NCBI GenBank assembly: GCA_003255025.1
Contig: QANY01002375.1
Coordinates: 1,482,303 to 1,546,302 of the forward strand
DNA from: Datisca glomerata
Lineage: Eukaryota; Streptophyta; Magnoliopsida; Cucurbitales; Datiscaceae
Reading direction: 5' to 3'
DNA length: 64,000 nucleotides
In this document: in pieces, positions 13,459 through 25,529 of the stretch
Numbering within the stretch: position 1 is the stretch's first letter
Layout: each line of letters begins with the position of its first letter
Notes under the pieces: generated by a model
Seen by the model: only the letters and a program-made list of their open reading frames with translations
Database searches by the model: none
Told to the model about the DNA's origin: nothing
Position numbers and translations under genes: made by a program

Positions 13459-15882
13459 ACGATCCTCTAGGGCCCAACGATCCGACTCACATACTATAGT
13501 CGTCATAGGAATTCACTACTACAAAAGGGAGGTTAGATGACGGGTAAAACACGTAATTATAACCTTATATTTACGGTTGATCGACTGTCATCTACCTGAC
13601 TGTCATATTTACCTTCGTAGTCTTTAAAAAATCTCTGTCATCTAAAATTCCCTTGAAAAGGCATTAGATGATGGGGAATCCCCATCATTAAACTTGCCAC
13701 AAAACACCTTTAATGACAGGGATTACCCATCATTCTAGGTGCCGCAAAAACACCTATAATGATGGGGAATCCCCGTCATTATAGGGTCATTTTAAAAAAA
13801 CTGTCATGGAAAGGTAAAAACCCGCCTTCCCATGACAATTATTCATTAATATTATTTTAAGGCAAAAAATGCAATTTCTGCCTTCCCATGACATCCCTTC
13901 AATATTCCCTGAAGATCCTTTTTGTTATTCTAGAATGCATCATCAAAATTCTTATTGTATTTGAGTTTATTCCATTTTTTTAGCAAACAACAAACGAGTA
14001 CAACAAATAGAAAAAATACAAGGATTACAACATAATATTTAAGATAAGGAGGGACCTCATCCTCATAGTTTTTATATATTTCAACCACAAACAGATCAAT
14101 CAAAGACTAAGATTAACTAAGATATTTATGGAAGCAAAAATGCATTAAGATTAAAGCTAAAAAACACTATAATAATGAGTACCTCAGCCATTTGATTAGT
14201 AATTCCCCAGTATATAGCAAAACCAACCAAATGATAAGCGAAAAGAGTATCTAAACATGGCCAAGCAAGATGTGATACTACACACTAGACTCTGATGTCA
14301 GTCAACTAGAGGCAAAATTGAAGACTTATGGTTATAGGAAAGAACTGAAACGCCCTGCATATATTTCCTATATAACCATTTCACAGTGATCAGAACTTAG
14401 CTTCCCGGCTGCCAAAATCAATAGAACATGAACTTTTAGTTACTTATAGTCAGATTAATTTAGCTTAAAATAAACCCAATAAGAAAGTAATTATCTCTAA
14501 TTATGAAAATAAATATGATGTCACTCATAAATAAAAAGATTTTTTTTTTGACAAACTTAAATAAAAAGAAAAATTAAAGAGAGCAGAAGTATCATTTGTG
14601 CATGATTTTTCATCATGAAGGTTCCAAAAGACTATCTTAAACTGGGCGTCTTTTACTTATACCAACATGCTTTGTATATTTTTGTAAAGAATGTGAGTAA
14701 GATATATAATTATTTGTCTCACTTTACATTATTTATCAAGAATCAATAGGAGAACAACTAAAAAATTACAGTTTCACAGCATGTAAACTGATAAATGCAT
14801 GGGAGAATATGGGTTAACTCATATAAAGAGAAAGAGATCCCTACTGGCTATCCTAGCTCATAAAGTACAACTGAAAACATTATCATCAATAAGAACATCA
14901 ACTAAAAAACTAGTACTCAAATCAGAACAAACAATCTGCTCTCTCAATATATCATCCTCCTGAAATTCAAGTACCCATATAAAAAACACTCCCAAGATTC
15001 ATAAAAGATGGAAAATCAATTTTGAAAAAAAATCAAGAAAATATTTAAGTAAAAAAATAGAGCACCTATTGAGTCCATGTAACAATATGTCACTCCTTAA
15101 TTGGATCTACAAGACAAAGCTTCTTTTTTAGCAGCTACACTGTTCTTCTAAATACTATTTCCTCTCTTCCTTATATGCTTCCTCCTTTTATCGAACCCAA
15201 GGTTCATGCATAAGCCTAAAGCTTTCCTATGACACGTAAAAATGGAAAAAAGAAAGAAATTTGCATAGCCCCCCAAAAAGGAACAATTCCCTCTCTTTTC
15301 TGTAATCATTTAAAGAGAACTATACTAAAGCTACTATCTCCCAAAAACTCCCTATGCCACACACATTTGCCTTGGATTCTCCCCTTTAATCCTATCATCT
15401 GCCCCAGCCATCCAAAACGATCAAAATCATAAAAAGGTGAAGAAAACGTTACAGAATCAGACCAGAATTCAATCTCTAATTTTCTAATCCAAAATTCGAG
15501 AAATGGATTTTCTTACTGGATTTGAGTAATGATTAAATGGAAAAAGAATGGGATTGGTCTATCATCACTCATTTTAGAACTATTACCAGTCACAATACTT
15601 AAGACTTTGCTGATAATATTTGGTGGAGCTATCAACTCTCTCAGGATGTTAGCAAACATGTTTTATCTGGTTTAAGAAAAAAAGGAGCACACAATGTAAT
15701 CCTTAAATATGAAAAGGTGGAAACTAAGGGGAGGTTAGATGCCGATTTCATCAAGCAGAACGCCTCTGATTGATTGTCCGGTACACGTCACACCTTATGA
15801 AAGCCCGATTGGGGAGTATAGGCATGATAGCGGAAACAAATGTTGAGGTTTCAAAGGTGGATGCTTCAATTCAATATCTATA

Positions 15883-16066
15883 ACCAGTTGTAATTGTGAA
15901 ATCCATCGATCCAGTTGGTTTTAGAAACAATGGTAGCATCCCAGCCTCTTTCCAACTCTGATTCACCACCAGGGTTCTTATGGGGGCTAACTAAATTCTT
16001 TAATCTTTCACTGGCTTTAACAACTTTCTGAATGAAATGAGTTAACGCCTCTAAGCCTATGGCTTC
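15883..16066 (-). other. Unidentified coding-like stretch inside the CACTA element
   Basis: The minus strand holds about 60 open codons with a normal protein composition, including LEALTHFIQKVVKASERLK and, later, GGESELERGWDATIV. The surrounding DNA is AT-rich and closed in all frames. I do not recognise the family. It may be a second captured exon or the remains of a transposase exon. Confidence 0.3.
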
Positions 16067-16327
16067 TTGTGATTAAATATGTACTCTTCCAAGCAAGTTC
16101 AAGAACATGATAACATGCTAATCATCTCTTTTTCATTATCTGATTATACAAAAGAAACGCAGAGTCACAGACTGGTAATAATGCCTCAAAGTAAATGAAT
16201 ATAATGTTTTCATTACTCTACAGTATCAACATGTCTAAATCATACAAACAACATCCACATACCAACAAAGAAAATGATTATAGCGACTTGTAACATCAAC
16301 ATGAGAATTGTATTTAGAAAGAAGTAC

Positions 16328-16547
16328 CTCGTAAACAATTACAAAAGTTATCCTTGACCAAATCTTCATTTGACTCTCCAAGATAATCGATGAGGACATC
16401 AACTATCCTACAAAGAAACTAAAGATCAACGAATTCAATATTGAGTTTATCGGCTGCATTATATAGTGAAAATGATGAACTCAATGCCCATCAAATGTGG
16501 CATTTCTTCTTGAGAGCATGCTAAGAAAGTGATCCCCTCACAGACAA
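16328..16547 (-). pseudogene. Captured fragment of an AP-3 complex mu-subunit gene (AP3M-like)
   Basis: Two exons and their splice sites are visible on the minus strand. Exon a (16547-16480) follows a TTTCAAG acceptor and encodes VCEGITFLACSQEEMPHLM. Exon b (16418-16328) follows a CTTTAG acceptor, encodes FLCRIVDVLIDYLGESNEDL, and ends TACGAG before a GTACTT donor. The match is to the N-terminal longin-like part of AP-3 mu adaptin, a subunit of the vesicle coat adaptor that sorts proteins to the vacuole. The 61-bp sequence between them is the ancestral intron, whose 5' GT has lost a base. Exon b has an extra T near its end that shifts the frame. Retained introns show capture at the DNA level, not by reverse transcription. 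No other mu exon was recognised, so it is a non-functional fragment. Confidence 0.68.
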
Positions 16548-18114
16548 CTTGAAAGAAAAAAAGAACAAAAAACTTATCATATCAGAAAAACATTAAATCC
16601 TTTTAACTCAGTGGTTAATCTATTAAAAAACATAGATAACCAATTTGAATCTACACAGACATTGTCAATAAGATAGTAAACAATCAAGTCTGTTTTTTCA
16701 GAAGTCTATAAAAAAAAAGAAACCCCCAATGACTTGAGCCTATCAAACTTCCTCCTCTTCAAATTTACAGAGAGTATCAACCCAAAAAACACACAAATTT
16801 CAAATTAATACCACATAAATTACCAAAACAAAAACCTTAGGCTCACGGGCAGCGAACACGGAAACTCACCAACTCTAGAACTCTAATGCTCGAATGATGT
16901 AAATCTAGCTCTGCACCAAATCACGAATGTGAACCCTTCTCAGTTTCACCCAACCAGAAATTGGTGTAGTCAGAAAAGCACGAGGGCCAACCCAGCGAAA
17001 CTTGCGTGTACAAGGAACCCTAACCATCTCAACATCATGAAAACTAATTAATTTGTCCCAAGCTATATATTAGAGTTCACCAAGAAATACCAAATATCAA
17101 ACAACGATGAATTTTGAATAAGACAAAAATACATAATTACACCATATAGGGAGAGCTCCCAGAAATGGGAGCTTTAACAAAATTGCAAATCAAGCAATCA
17201 GTCTTTTCATTAAGAACAATGAAAAAAGAGAAACATAGTAAAGATTAATGAAGTGACTTACTGAGTAGAGCTATCAAATCCCAAAAAAAAGTCATGAGGG
17301 AGAGAGAAGTCCCCCATTGATACAAAACCAGTAAAAAAACCCAGAACAATGAGTTTTTTTTACGACTACAAAGAGATACATAAGGAATTTCAGTAGCAAA
17401 ACTTGTTCAATTCCACCGAGAAGCAAACAGAGGGGGAGCATGGTTGAAATGAAAAGGTTACCTAGTATGAGAACTGAGAGATGGCTTTAAACATAAGAAT
17501 TTGATTGAAGTGGACGTGCGCATTAAGCAGATTAGATGCAACATATATTCTCTAGAAAATACCATGGAAGCAACAATGAAATTGAAAAGCTATGAGTAAA
17601 ATTGCAGACATATATCAAGGATAGAAACATAATTGGATGATACCTCACACTACTTTGAAGATACCTCATACTTTAACGATACCCTCACAGACATAGTGCT
17701 ACAGCGAAGATAGTGAAAATTTGGGCTAAATCAGATAAAAATAAACCCTAAATCAGAAATTAAAAATAAAATCATAAAAATCCTAAATAAGAAACTAATA
17801 CAAATTTAACCATATATCAGAAAGCCTATATCAGAACTTACAACTTTAAGAATCTGATGACGGACACAAATTATATAAAAATTTAATTGATTGATTAAAA
17901 AGGTGTACCTCACGATTGTCGGCAAAGATTGAACAATGTTAAGGAAAAAGTCGGTGCTAGGCTGGCCACCTCCCACTCACAGTTTTGATTTCTCCATCGC
18001 GGGGCATGAGGACGATGACTTCTCAGTCGCACCCTCTAGCGGTTTTGATTTCCCCATCGTGAGGCTACAATCCCGTGGCTGGGGCTTCTCAGTCGTGTGG
18101 CTGAGAAGAAATGT

Positions 18115-18270
18115 ATGGAGAGAGAGAGAGAGAGAATCGTAGAAAGAGAGCATCGCAGAGAGAGAGAGAGATAGAGAGAGAGCATCACAGAGAGAGAGCA
18201 TCACAGAGAGAGAGCATCACAGAGAGAGAGCATCACAGAGAGAGAGCATCATAGAGAGAGAGAGAGAACA
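18115..18270. repeat. GA-rich minisatellite near the right end of the CACTA element
   Basis: A run of GAGAGA is followed by about five copies of a 16-18-bp unit AGCATCACAGAGAGAG. The open frames across it are low-complexity artefacts. Confidence 0.9.
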
Positions 18271-18599
18271 TCGCCTCTTCGCCTCTATCCTTTAAGAAAT
18301 GAGAGTTGGAAAATGTTAATGGATTAGGGTTAGAATATAAAGTGACATTTTTGTAATTATGGAAAAGTTTTATATAATGATAGTTACAAAATCATTGTCA
18401 TTAATTACAATTATGCATCTTTGTCATGACTGTTTAAGATTAAGTTGCCATAATAGGTAGATCTATTATGACAGTTTATTTAAATACTGTCATGTTATTC
18501 AAATTACCCTACCCAATACATTTTTCATTTGACGAATTTTGCAAAGCTGTCATTGAAGTAAATGGGTGGCTGTCATTGTAGCCCATTTTTGTAGTAGTG

Positions 18600-20629
18600 A
18601 TTTTTAGTGAAAAATTAAATGATAAAGATAGTATGATTTAAATTTATATGTTATTATTGTAACTCAAGCATATACATGTTATTACAAGTGAATAAGACGT
18701 GAATCACATTTTAAACGTGATAATATAAGAGTTCTACATTAATAAAAATGTAAAGGAAAAACATTTATTAATAATGATGGAAAAAGAGCAAGTAGAATAA
18801 AAGTTCAAATAATAAACGGATGTAGGATGAGAAAATAGAGGAAATGTCTAATGTGAAGATCACATGTAAAGCATACCTAGAAAGTAAGACATGAAACAAA
18901 AAAAAGTAAAAAGTACTATATCATAAATCAAAAGAAAAAGAAAAGAAAAAAAAATAAAAACAACAAAAAAGAAAGAAATGACAGAAAGCTACGGTTTTCA
19001 TGGGGATATGAAGGGGGAACATAATCTATTTGTCCCCATCCATGATATTCAATTCATTTTTCGTTTTTCATTTTTTTTCATTTTTTTTAATTTTAGGTAT
19101 GAATATACCTTTATTTTTACTAAATAGTCAACTAGTTACCATATTTTTCTTCTTCAATCATTGATATTTAAATAGCAAAAGCATAAACATGGACGATAAC
19201 TAGTTAAACCGAGTGTTACACAAAAAAATGACAATAAGATCTAAAAAAATTAACTAGTGAGAATATTAAAAAAATATTCAAAACTTTAATATTTGCATAA
19301 TCTTTATTCATATAGATGTTTAACTCTATACATTATATTTTATGCATTTTTAATGTACGAGAAATTTTATAGGAGATTTTTTTGCATGCAATGATGACAG
19401 ATTTTATAGGAGATTTATTCATATAGATGTTTAACTCTATACATTATATTCTCATTATTAAATTTGTAAGTTTTTTAAAAAGAAAATCATCAATGCACTT
19501 AAGTAAAACTCAAGATTAAGAGTAAAAATGAAGAAGAATGAACAAATTCTTCTACTTTTACTTAAGGATAGAAAAAAAATGCACTATATGAATATAAATG
19601 AGAAATGATGAAAATCAATGAATAATATATTTTTTCAATTAAAGTACAAGAAATTTAAATTAATTTAAGAAAAAAAATAAAAGAAGATGAATAGTAATAG
19701 ATGATATTCTTCATTTCTTTTCTCTTTTTTCTCTCTTAAAGGTCAAACAAAAGAGGACAACCACCAAAACAGTAACATATAAGCTAAATTTGTATGTATT
19801 GTTTGTTTATATTCATATTACTTTTAGTTGTTTATTTTTTACATGCAACGGATATTGCGGATAGCCTCTTAGTTACGTTCAGATTATTTTATAATCTGGA
19901 TCGTGCAGTTATTATATGAATAAGATCAACCAATGGATTTTTATGACATAGTCGTTATTTAATGTCATATTTTTAGTATTACTGTGATTCTTTTGAGAGG
20001 TAATATTATTGTGATTGATTATATTATATATTTATTATTTTTTGAGACTCAAACATACACTAAGAAAAGAAGGAAAAAAACTCATACGATAATAAAATAA
20101 AAATATTTAGTTCATTCGCGAAATTTTCAAGTAAATCTTGTACTTCTTATACATGTCTTTGATAAATAAAGAAATAGTAGTAAATGGCCTTTTGTGTATT
20201 TGGATGTAAAAATGACCCTTTTTGTTTTGATAAATAAATCTTTATATGGTGTTTTTACTTCTATGTCCTCCTTCCTCACTCACTTCTTTAGATAATTTAA
20301 GATTATGAAAAGTAATTTTATTATATTAGGGTCATTTTTACATGCTAAATCTTTTTTATCCAAATCAGAGTTACATTGAGGGGTCTTCTTTTAGCTCTGA
20401 TAAGCATTCTTTTTACTTCTCAATCAAACACAAAATATAATGACATTAAATAAAAATTTTAAAATTAGAACTATTCCGACCATTAATTCTTATATTTTGA
20501 ATAGTATCATCAGTGGAATTAAGTATTTATCCACCCGATAAACTGACAACCTTGTGGTTCGAAGGAATCTATATCTACTACCCAACTAGCATCTTATGTT
20601 ACGTTTTTAAACCAACCTACTTTTGAATC
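18600..20629. other. AT-rich intergenic DNA with one inverted repeat
   Basis: No gene or domain is visible. A short inverted repeat, ATGTAAAAATGACCCT near 20204-20219 and its complement near 20328-20344, encloses about 110 bp and could be a decayed MITE. A 35-bp stretch near 19310-19345 is repeated at 19418-19452. Confidence 0.6.
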
Positions 20630-20870
20630 TCAGACTGCGTGATTCAATCTCCTTGATCTAGTCCGGTGGCAAGTTTTGGAATTGTATCCAGAGAGGGAAA
20701 TCTTCAAATTTGATATCAGAAGGCCGAGTTCCATGAGCAACCTTCTTGATGAGAGAACCATTGAAGTTCTAAGGTCCAAGAGCTTCCACATTTTCCATCT
20801 CATCACTGGAAATATATTATTATCCAAAATTTTGAGATCCACTGGATTCTCAATAACTCAGTTTCTTCTT
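20630..20870 (-). pseudogene. DUF4283 (LINE-associated) fragment
   Basis: A minus-strand frame contains NFNGSLIKKVAHGTRPSDI followed by KFEDFPLWIQFQNLPPD, the pattern of the plant DUF4283 domain that precedes a zinc knuckle in LINE-associated proteins. The frame is interrupted by stops and nothing else of the element is visible. The remaining DNA to 21772 has no gene. Confidence 0.45.
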
Positions 20871-21772
20871 AGCACAGTTACATGTTAAATCTTTATTGGG
20901 ACATTCTTATTGTTATCCCCTTAAAAATAAGTGGAGGGTTTTATCCTATCCTTTCTGGCGAATTGAAATCCAAAACATAGGAAATGTTCGCAGGCTTGCT
21001 TCTCGAAAAAACAAAAGAAGAAGTCTGACATATAACAAAAGAATAATGCAATTTTACATTTCACGCCGATTTTCAAAAATAAGAATAATTATATTGTATA
21101 TATGATATATCTATGTGTACATGATATATATACAATGTGCCGGTGGCTATTTTGTATTTTTTTCAATCTAGGCTATTTTGTATTTATTTCTAAAAATGAT
21201 TTCTACTGGATGATCCTTGTAACCTACTTTTGTGAGTAGGAGTTTGGCAAAATGGCCTTACTATAAAAACAATTAGTAAAAATAACCCCTGAAAAATAGT
21301 AGTTATTAATACATATCAATAACTAATACTATATAATGACCGGAATAACTAATAGCTCAATAACTCTACAATTAATTTTTAAAAAAAAATTAATTAAAAA
21401 TGATCATTAATGTATATGAAAAATATAATGGTCATTCTTTTATGTAAAACTTTAAAAATGGTATTGCACTATATTTCCATTGAGGGTTTATATATACTGG
21501 ATCATGGCCTTACACCAATTGACAAATTAAAGTGTAGTTATTATTAGGCTAAAATACAAAAACTCATGCAGTTTTTTTATTTATTTGCAAACACATTCCT
21601 ATAATTGTTTTATCTATTTTCTATTACATAGATATCTTGGCTCGTACCCAACTGATCATACAAGCCTTCAAGTTAATGAACTGGTAAACCTCTAGTGATG
21701 TTAGTGACTTCTAAGGAGCAAGCTCAGGGTTTAATCAGCTGAGCTAAATCTTGACTAATATAATCCTTACGC

Positions 21773-22283
21773 AAGGGGTGTGCGACTGTCCTGAAAAATC
21801 GTCCTGTCTCGAAAAATCATCCCGAACTGAGCAGAACGGTACGGTTTATTGTCCTAGTCGGGACATGACGAGACACAAATTTTCTGTCCCGTGCAGGACA
21901 GGACAGGACACGGGACAAAAGTCCTTGTCCTGACTTTGTCCCGTCCCGTCCCGAAGTTTACATGTATAGTATTTTATTTTTAATTTTAACCTTTATTATT
22001 TTAAATTTTGACCTTAATTTTTTTATTTTTAAACTATAATTGATTTCTAACCTTTATAATTTAGTCTAATTTTTAAGTTATTATTTATACTTTTTAGTAA
22101 TAATCCTCTCTATCCCTTAAAAATAAGCTAAAAACTTAAACCAAAGGCTGCACAAAAACACGGAAAAAAACCATCACGTCTCGTCTAGACAATCGTCCCG
22201 TCTCATTCAGGATTTTCCCTTTACACAGTACGGGACAAAAAGACCCAAAAACCATCCCGTCCCATCGCGGGCATACACCCCTA
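21773..22283. mobile_element. hAT-like non-autonomous transposon, 511 bp
   Basis: The ends AAGGGGTGTGCG and CATACACCCCTA are imperfect inverted repeats. Near-identical 8-bp flanks CCTTACGC (21765-21772) and CCCTACGC (22284-22291) look like a target duplication with one change; 8 bp is the hAT size. Both subterminal regions are packed with GTCCCGT/ACGGGAC-type motifs in opposite orientation. There is no coding sequence. Confidence 0.75.
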
Positions 22284-22835
22284 CCCTACGCTTTAATTTT
22301 TGCAATTAATAACCTTTGTTGCACAAATTCTGCTCGTTTTGAACCCTTTCAACCGAAATTATTATTTATTTCCCTTCTTAAAAACATGATACAATGCATT
22401 CGACTTTTATTTGAATAAGTGGTTTGATAATGCAATTTAGCGACTATCTATTACATACTAGATGAAATTACCAAAGCATAATTCATGAGACGTGTTATTA
22501 GTACATGAGAACTCTTTAGAATCTGTGAAACGTGTTACTAGTACATGAGAAACTCTTTATAATTCGCGATCGTAGAGACGCTATGACTAGCAAATTTTAT
22601 ACAACAAGGGTATTAATTATTCTTTTTAAAGTACCAAGGACTAAGTTCACTAAAAATAATTTATATTTGAGTGATTGTAAAATAGTCAAAGTGTAAGAGG
22701 TTTTTTTGTTGTATTATTGCTGTTATTTAAATTTAAGAAAACATTGAATCAAATCTTATCACTCTCCTACAATACACTCAAATTGAGTTAGTAGTCCAAT
22801 CATTAAAAGGTTAACTAGTCGAAAATGTAATGAGA
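22284..22835. other. Noncoding DNA between two transposons
   Basis: AT-rich, no recognisable domain. A phrase with GTGTTACTAGTACATGAGA-like content occurs twice, near 22494-22510 and 22527-22545. Confidence 0.6.
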
Positions 22836-23209
22836 TGGAAGTGGACGTGGATGGATTGAGGTCACATATGGTGCACCTCAAAGAGATTAATTCACTCAAA
22901 ATCACTTAGATCAACACTTTAAAATAAAAGCTTGCAACATATATAAGATAACTTTCACTCTCTGACTCTTTCTAACTCTCTGTGATTAAGAACAATTCAC
23001 TTCGGTCCATTGTGTTTTACTCTACTCGCCATCCATTCAATTTATAGTAGAAGATGAAGAAACAATATACATCAAAATTCAAATCTACACACACTGTTCT
23101 ATGACTACCCTAACAATAGGACGGTGAGATGTCTTCATTCCTATACTAGCTACAACAATTTCTTGACCATTACTTCTTTCTTTCACGCTATCAAAGTTTA
23201 CTTTCAACA
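22836..23209 (-). repeat. Copia 3' LTR of the 12-kb element
   Basis: On the minus strand it starts TGTTGAAAGTAAACTTTG directly after the polypurine tract. It aligns along its length with 34465-34829, sharing the GTGGATGGATTGAGGTCAC stretch near its far end. The far terminus is TGGAAG on plus where the other copy has TGTTGG. Confidence 0.85.
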
Positions 23210-23229
23210 TCCCCTCTTAAACTTTGATT

Positions 23230-23815
23230 CTTTATCATCATTCCAAGCATTATCTTCATTCTTGAAAATATATCATGCTTGAGCGGCATTGTAAATATGT
23301 CACGGAGGTGGTTATATGTTCTACAAGATAACACTTCCACTTTCTTTATTCTTCACATGCATTCAGATTAAATGATAACGAGTATCAATGTGCTTGCTTC
23401 TTTTATGGTGTAATGGATTATTTGCTAATGCAATCGTTGAACGATTATCAATGTATAGAATGCAGTGGGATCATCTTGTAAAATCTCAACAATTCACTGA
23501 ATCCCTAAGCTAAATATTTTATGACAAACTGCTGAGCTGGCAGCAACATACTCAACTTCACATGACGACAATGTCACAATATCTTGTTTTTTATGACTAG
23601 GTAAATGTCATATATCACATAAAGTAGGCAAAACCTGTCGTACATTTTCTTTTATCCAAGTCTCTTCCCCAATCACTATCAGAATATCAAGCAAGTTCAA
23701 AATCTTTACTGAAGGAGTAGAATAAACCATCATTGAAAGTACCTTTAATGTATTGAGGTATCCTTTTTGTTGCATTCAGATGAGAACGATCAGGAGTTTC
23801 CATATATCTGTCGAC
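23230..23815 (-). pseudogene. Copia RNase H fragment
   Basis: Minus-strand frames contain the RNase H order of copia elements: SDSDWG, a CTTGFAYF-like stretch, SSKKQDIVTLSSCEVEYVA, LANNPLHHKRSKHIDTRYH and a C-terminal KHDIFKNEDNAWNDD tail just before the polypurine tract. Stops and shifts break it. It joins directly to a gag fragment, so integrase and RT are missing. Confidence 0.8.
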
Positions 23816-24313
23816 TAGCTAATTCATCTCTTAGAATTTGAAGGCAAATTCATCTCGTAGAATTTGAAGGCAAATTCATCCCGTAAAGTTTAAAGGCGAA
23901 TTCTCTTTACTTTGTCTGCTCCTTTGTATGTCTTGTGGAGCATATACCAAACTTCTTTAGATGTGTGGGCAGCATATATAATTTCGAACGTGGATTCATC
24001 AAGCACTTGGTAGATGATAGTCTTTGCTTTACAATCTTTCTTTCTGTTAGCTCGAAAGACTCTCTTATGTGCTTTTGATAAAGTTGTTTCTTCTTCTTTT
24101 GAAGTAGATTCTTCATACCCATCTTATACTATGTTCATAACATTTTGAGAACCTAGTAAAGCTCTCATTTGAATGCACCAATTGTCGTAGTTGTCTTTGG
24201 CGAATTTTTGAACTTGCACACTCTCATTATTTGTCATTTTAAAATTTAAACTTAACAAACTTTAAATAGGAGGGGGAATTTCAAAAAACTAACTTCGGGG
24301 TTGAATCCGAGAC
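23816..24313 (-). pseudogene. Copia gag 5' fragment with leader, copy 2
   Basis: The start at 24238 reads MTNNESVQVQKFAKDNYDNW, the N-terminus of a copia gag (UBN2 type), and continues to WYMLHKTYKGADKVK. Upstream to 24313 it matches the leader found near the other LTR. A 26-bp unit near the broken end is repeated three times (23821-23898), where copy 1 at 33730 has one. Confidence 0.78.
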
Positions 24314-24315
24314 AG

Positions 24316-24476
24316 TTGGGGTGTGCAGATTTTCTCTGAACCGAATCTGTTTGGTCGGTTCTTTTCATTTTTAGAATGTAATCAGTTCAGTTACTAAAAA
24401 GAACTGCATTTTTGGTTCGGTTATTAATTTCAATAATTATGTAACCGGTTCGAACCGATTACACCCATATAATATA
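24316..24476. mobile_element. Small inverted-repeat element with GGTGTGCA ends
   Basis: Starts TGGGGTGTGCAG and ends ATTACACCCA. The interior is full of CGGTTC/GAACCG motifs on both strands, the pattern of plant hAT-like MITEs also seen at 58325-58591. It begins exactly where the gag leader copy stops. A related piece may lie at 26160-26340, ending GTACACCC. Target duplication is not clear. Confidence 0.5.
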
Positions 24477-24579
24477 TATATATATATATATTATTTTTTT
24501 TTTATTACATTTAACTTAATATATATTTTTTAAGGTAGAACTCATATGTGTTATTTAGTTTGGTACAACAAAGCCCTAA

Positions 24580-25526
24580 GGGCCCGTTTGGTATAAAATT
24601 GTGGGTAAATGATTTACGGAATAAGATTGCTGGAATATGATTGCTAGAATATGATTGTGAAAATATATATGCTAGGAAAGTTAAGATTATTTTGTTTGTT
24701 AACACTTGAGAATGTTCCGATTTAATGATAAATGTGTTAGATTATTTTGTTTGTTTTGATGGAATAGGCAATTGAATGTTTTAGGCATTATTGTCAAATT
24801 TTAATTTTACCCTTAGACTAAAAAATGGTTATGAATAATAATTACTTCATTTATAATAAGATGATCAAAATAAGTAATAACAAAATGTAGATTCTACCCA
24901 TAGATTTTTTTCCATATATACTTATTAGTTTTTCGACCAAACTATTATATTATAATGGGTCATGTAGATTTTCATCAAATATTCTCCATACAATTGAACC
25001 AATACCGCTACAAATGTAATAATGTGGTATAGAATTTACAATATAAGATAATAAGTCTCATAAGAAAAACAACCATAATTTTCAGCTCAATAATCAAGAT
25101 TATAGTACTGTGGGAGAATATGATGTCCAAAAAATAAGGATTACTTTGTGTGATAACAATTTAGAATGTTATAATATAATAGTGAGAATTGCTTTGTTTA
25201 TTTTAATTGAATGTTTAAAAAAATGTTGCATATATAATTATCAATTTCTAATTCTACCATTGGACCAAAATATATTTATTTATAGTTATTATATATCTAT
25301 AAAGGATAATTTGGTAAGAAGAAAAAGAAAGAAAAAATAGAGATGTCGAGCATGAAAATAACCTTCATTTTTAAGGGATTTAAGAGACTTTCAAAATGAG
25401 AGTATTTTCACATTTCAATTATTTACATATTCTAAAAAATTTTATACCGAAAAACGTAATCAATTATTTTATTGTAATTTTCAGACATATTGCCTCGCTT
25501 ATCCCTCGTATGTACCAAAGGCACCC
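24580..25526. mobile_element. PIF/Harbinger-like MITE, 947 bp
   Basis: The left end GGGCCCGTTTGGTATA and right end TGTACCAAAGGCACCC form imperfect inverted repeats, and TAA flanks both sides (24577-24579 and 25527-25529), the usual 3-bp target duplication of this superfamily. Similar half-elements face each other in the interior. There is no transposase. Confidence 0.72.
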
Positions 25527-25529
25527 TAA

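Larger units (their letters stand above)
9838..13480 (-). pseudogene. Retrotransposon gag-like ORF with DUF7745 and coiled-coil regions (split)
   Basis: This resembles the plant retroelement-associated DUF7745 protein with a coiled-coil tail. N-terminal region (about 13430-12850): TPTIEEYQALL, KLSFNRLLSQRLGTVHASKI, DYLIDLTQIF and ALCIYGTVLFPKI, then an ETFCSLNHIQ stretch. The middle (12850-12040) is heavily decayed and Gln/Leu-rich. The coiled-coil part (12031-11839) includes VIASLEHQVRAYQNVAEKLA. The reading stops at the solo LTR and resumes at 9959 toward the C-terminus, ending NLGHFSHIM with stop TAA at 9838-9840. Frameshifts and stops throughout show it is inactive. Its function, structural gag or other, is inferred from what I know of this family. 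Confidence 0.7.
13514..18599. mobile_element. CACTA (En/Spm-type) DNA transposon, non-autonomous, 5086 bp
   Basis: The left end reads CACTACTACAAAAGGGAGG and the right end TTTTTGTAGTAGTG, the terminal inverted repeats of CACTA elements. The 3-bp target duplication ATT is at 13511-13513 and 18600-18602. Subterminal DNA near both ends carries repeated ACTGTCAT/ATGACAG motifs, and the left end also repeats GATGGGGAATCCCCATCATT-like palindromes (13660-13830). Such repeats bind the TNPA-type protein in this family. The interior has no long open frame and no recognisable transposase, so mobility would depend on a related element. It does carry a host gene fragment (16328-16547) and a second coding-like stretch. 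It inserted beside the DUF7745 pseudogene. Confidence 0.93.
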
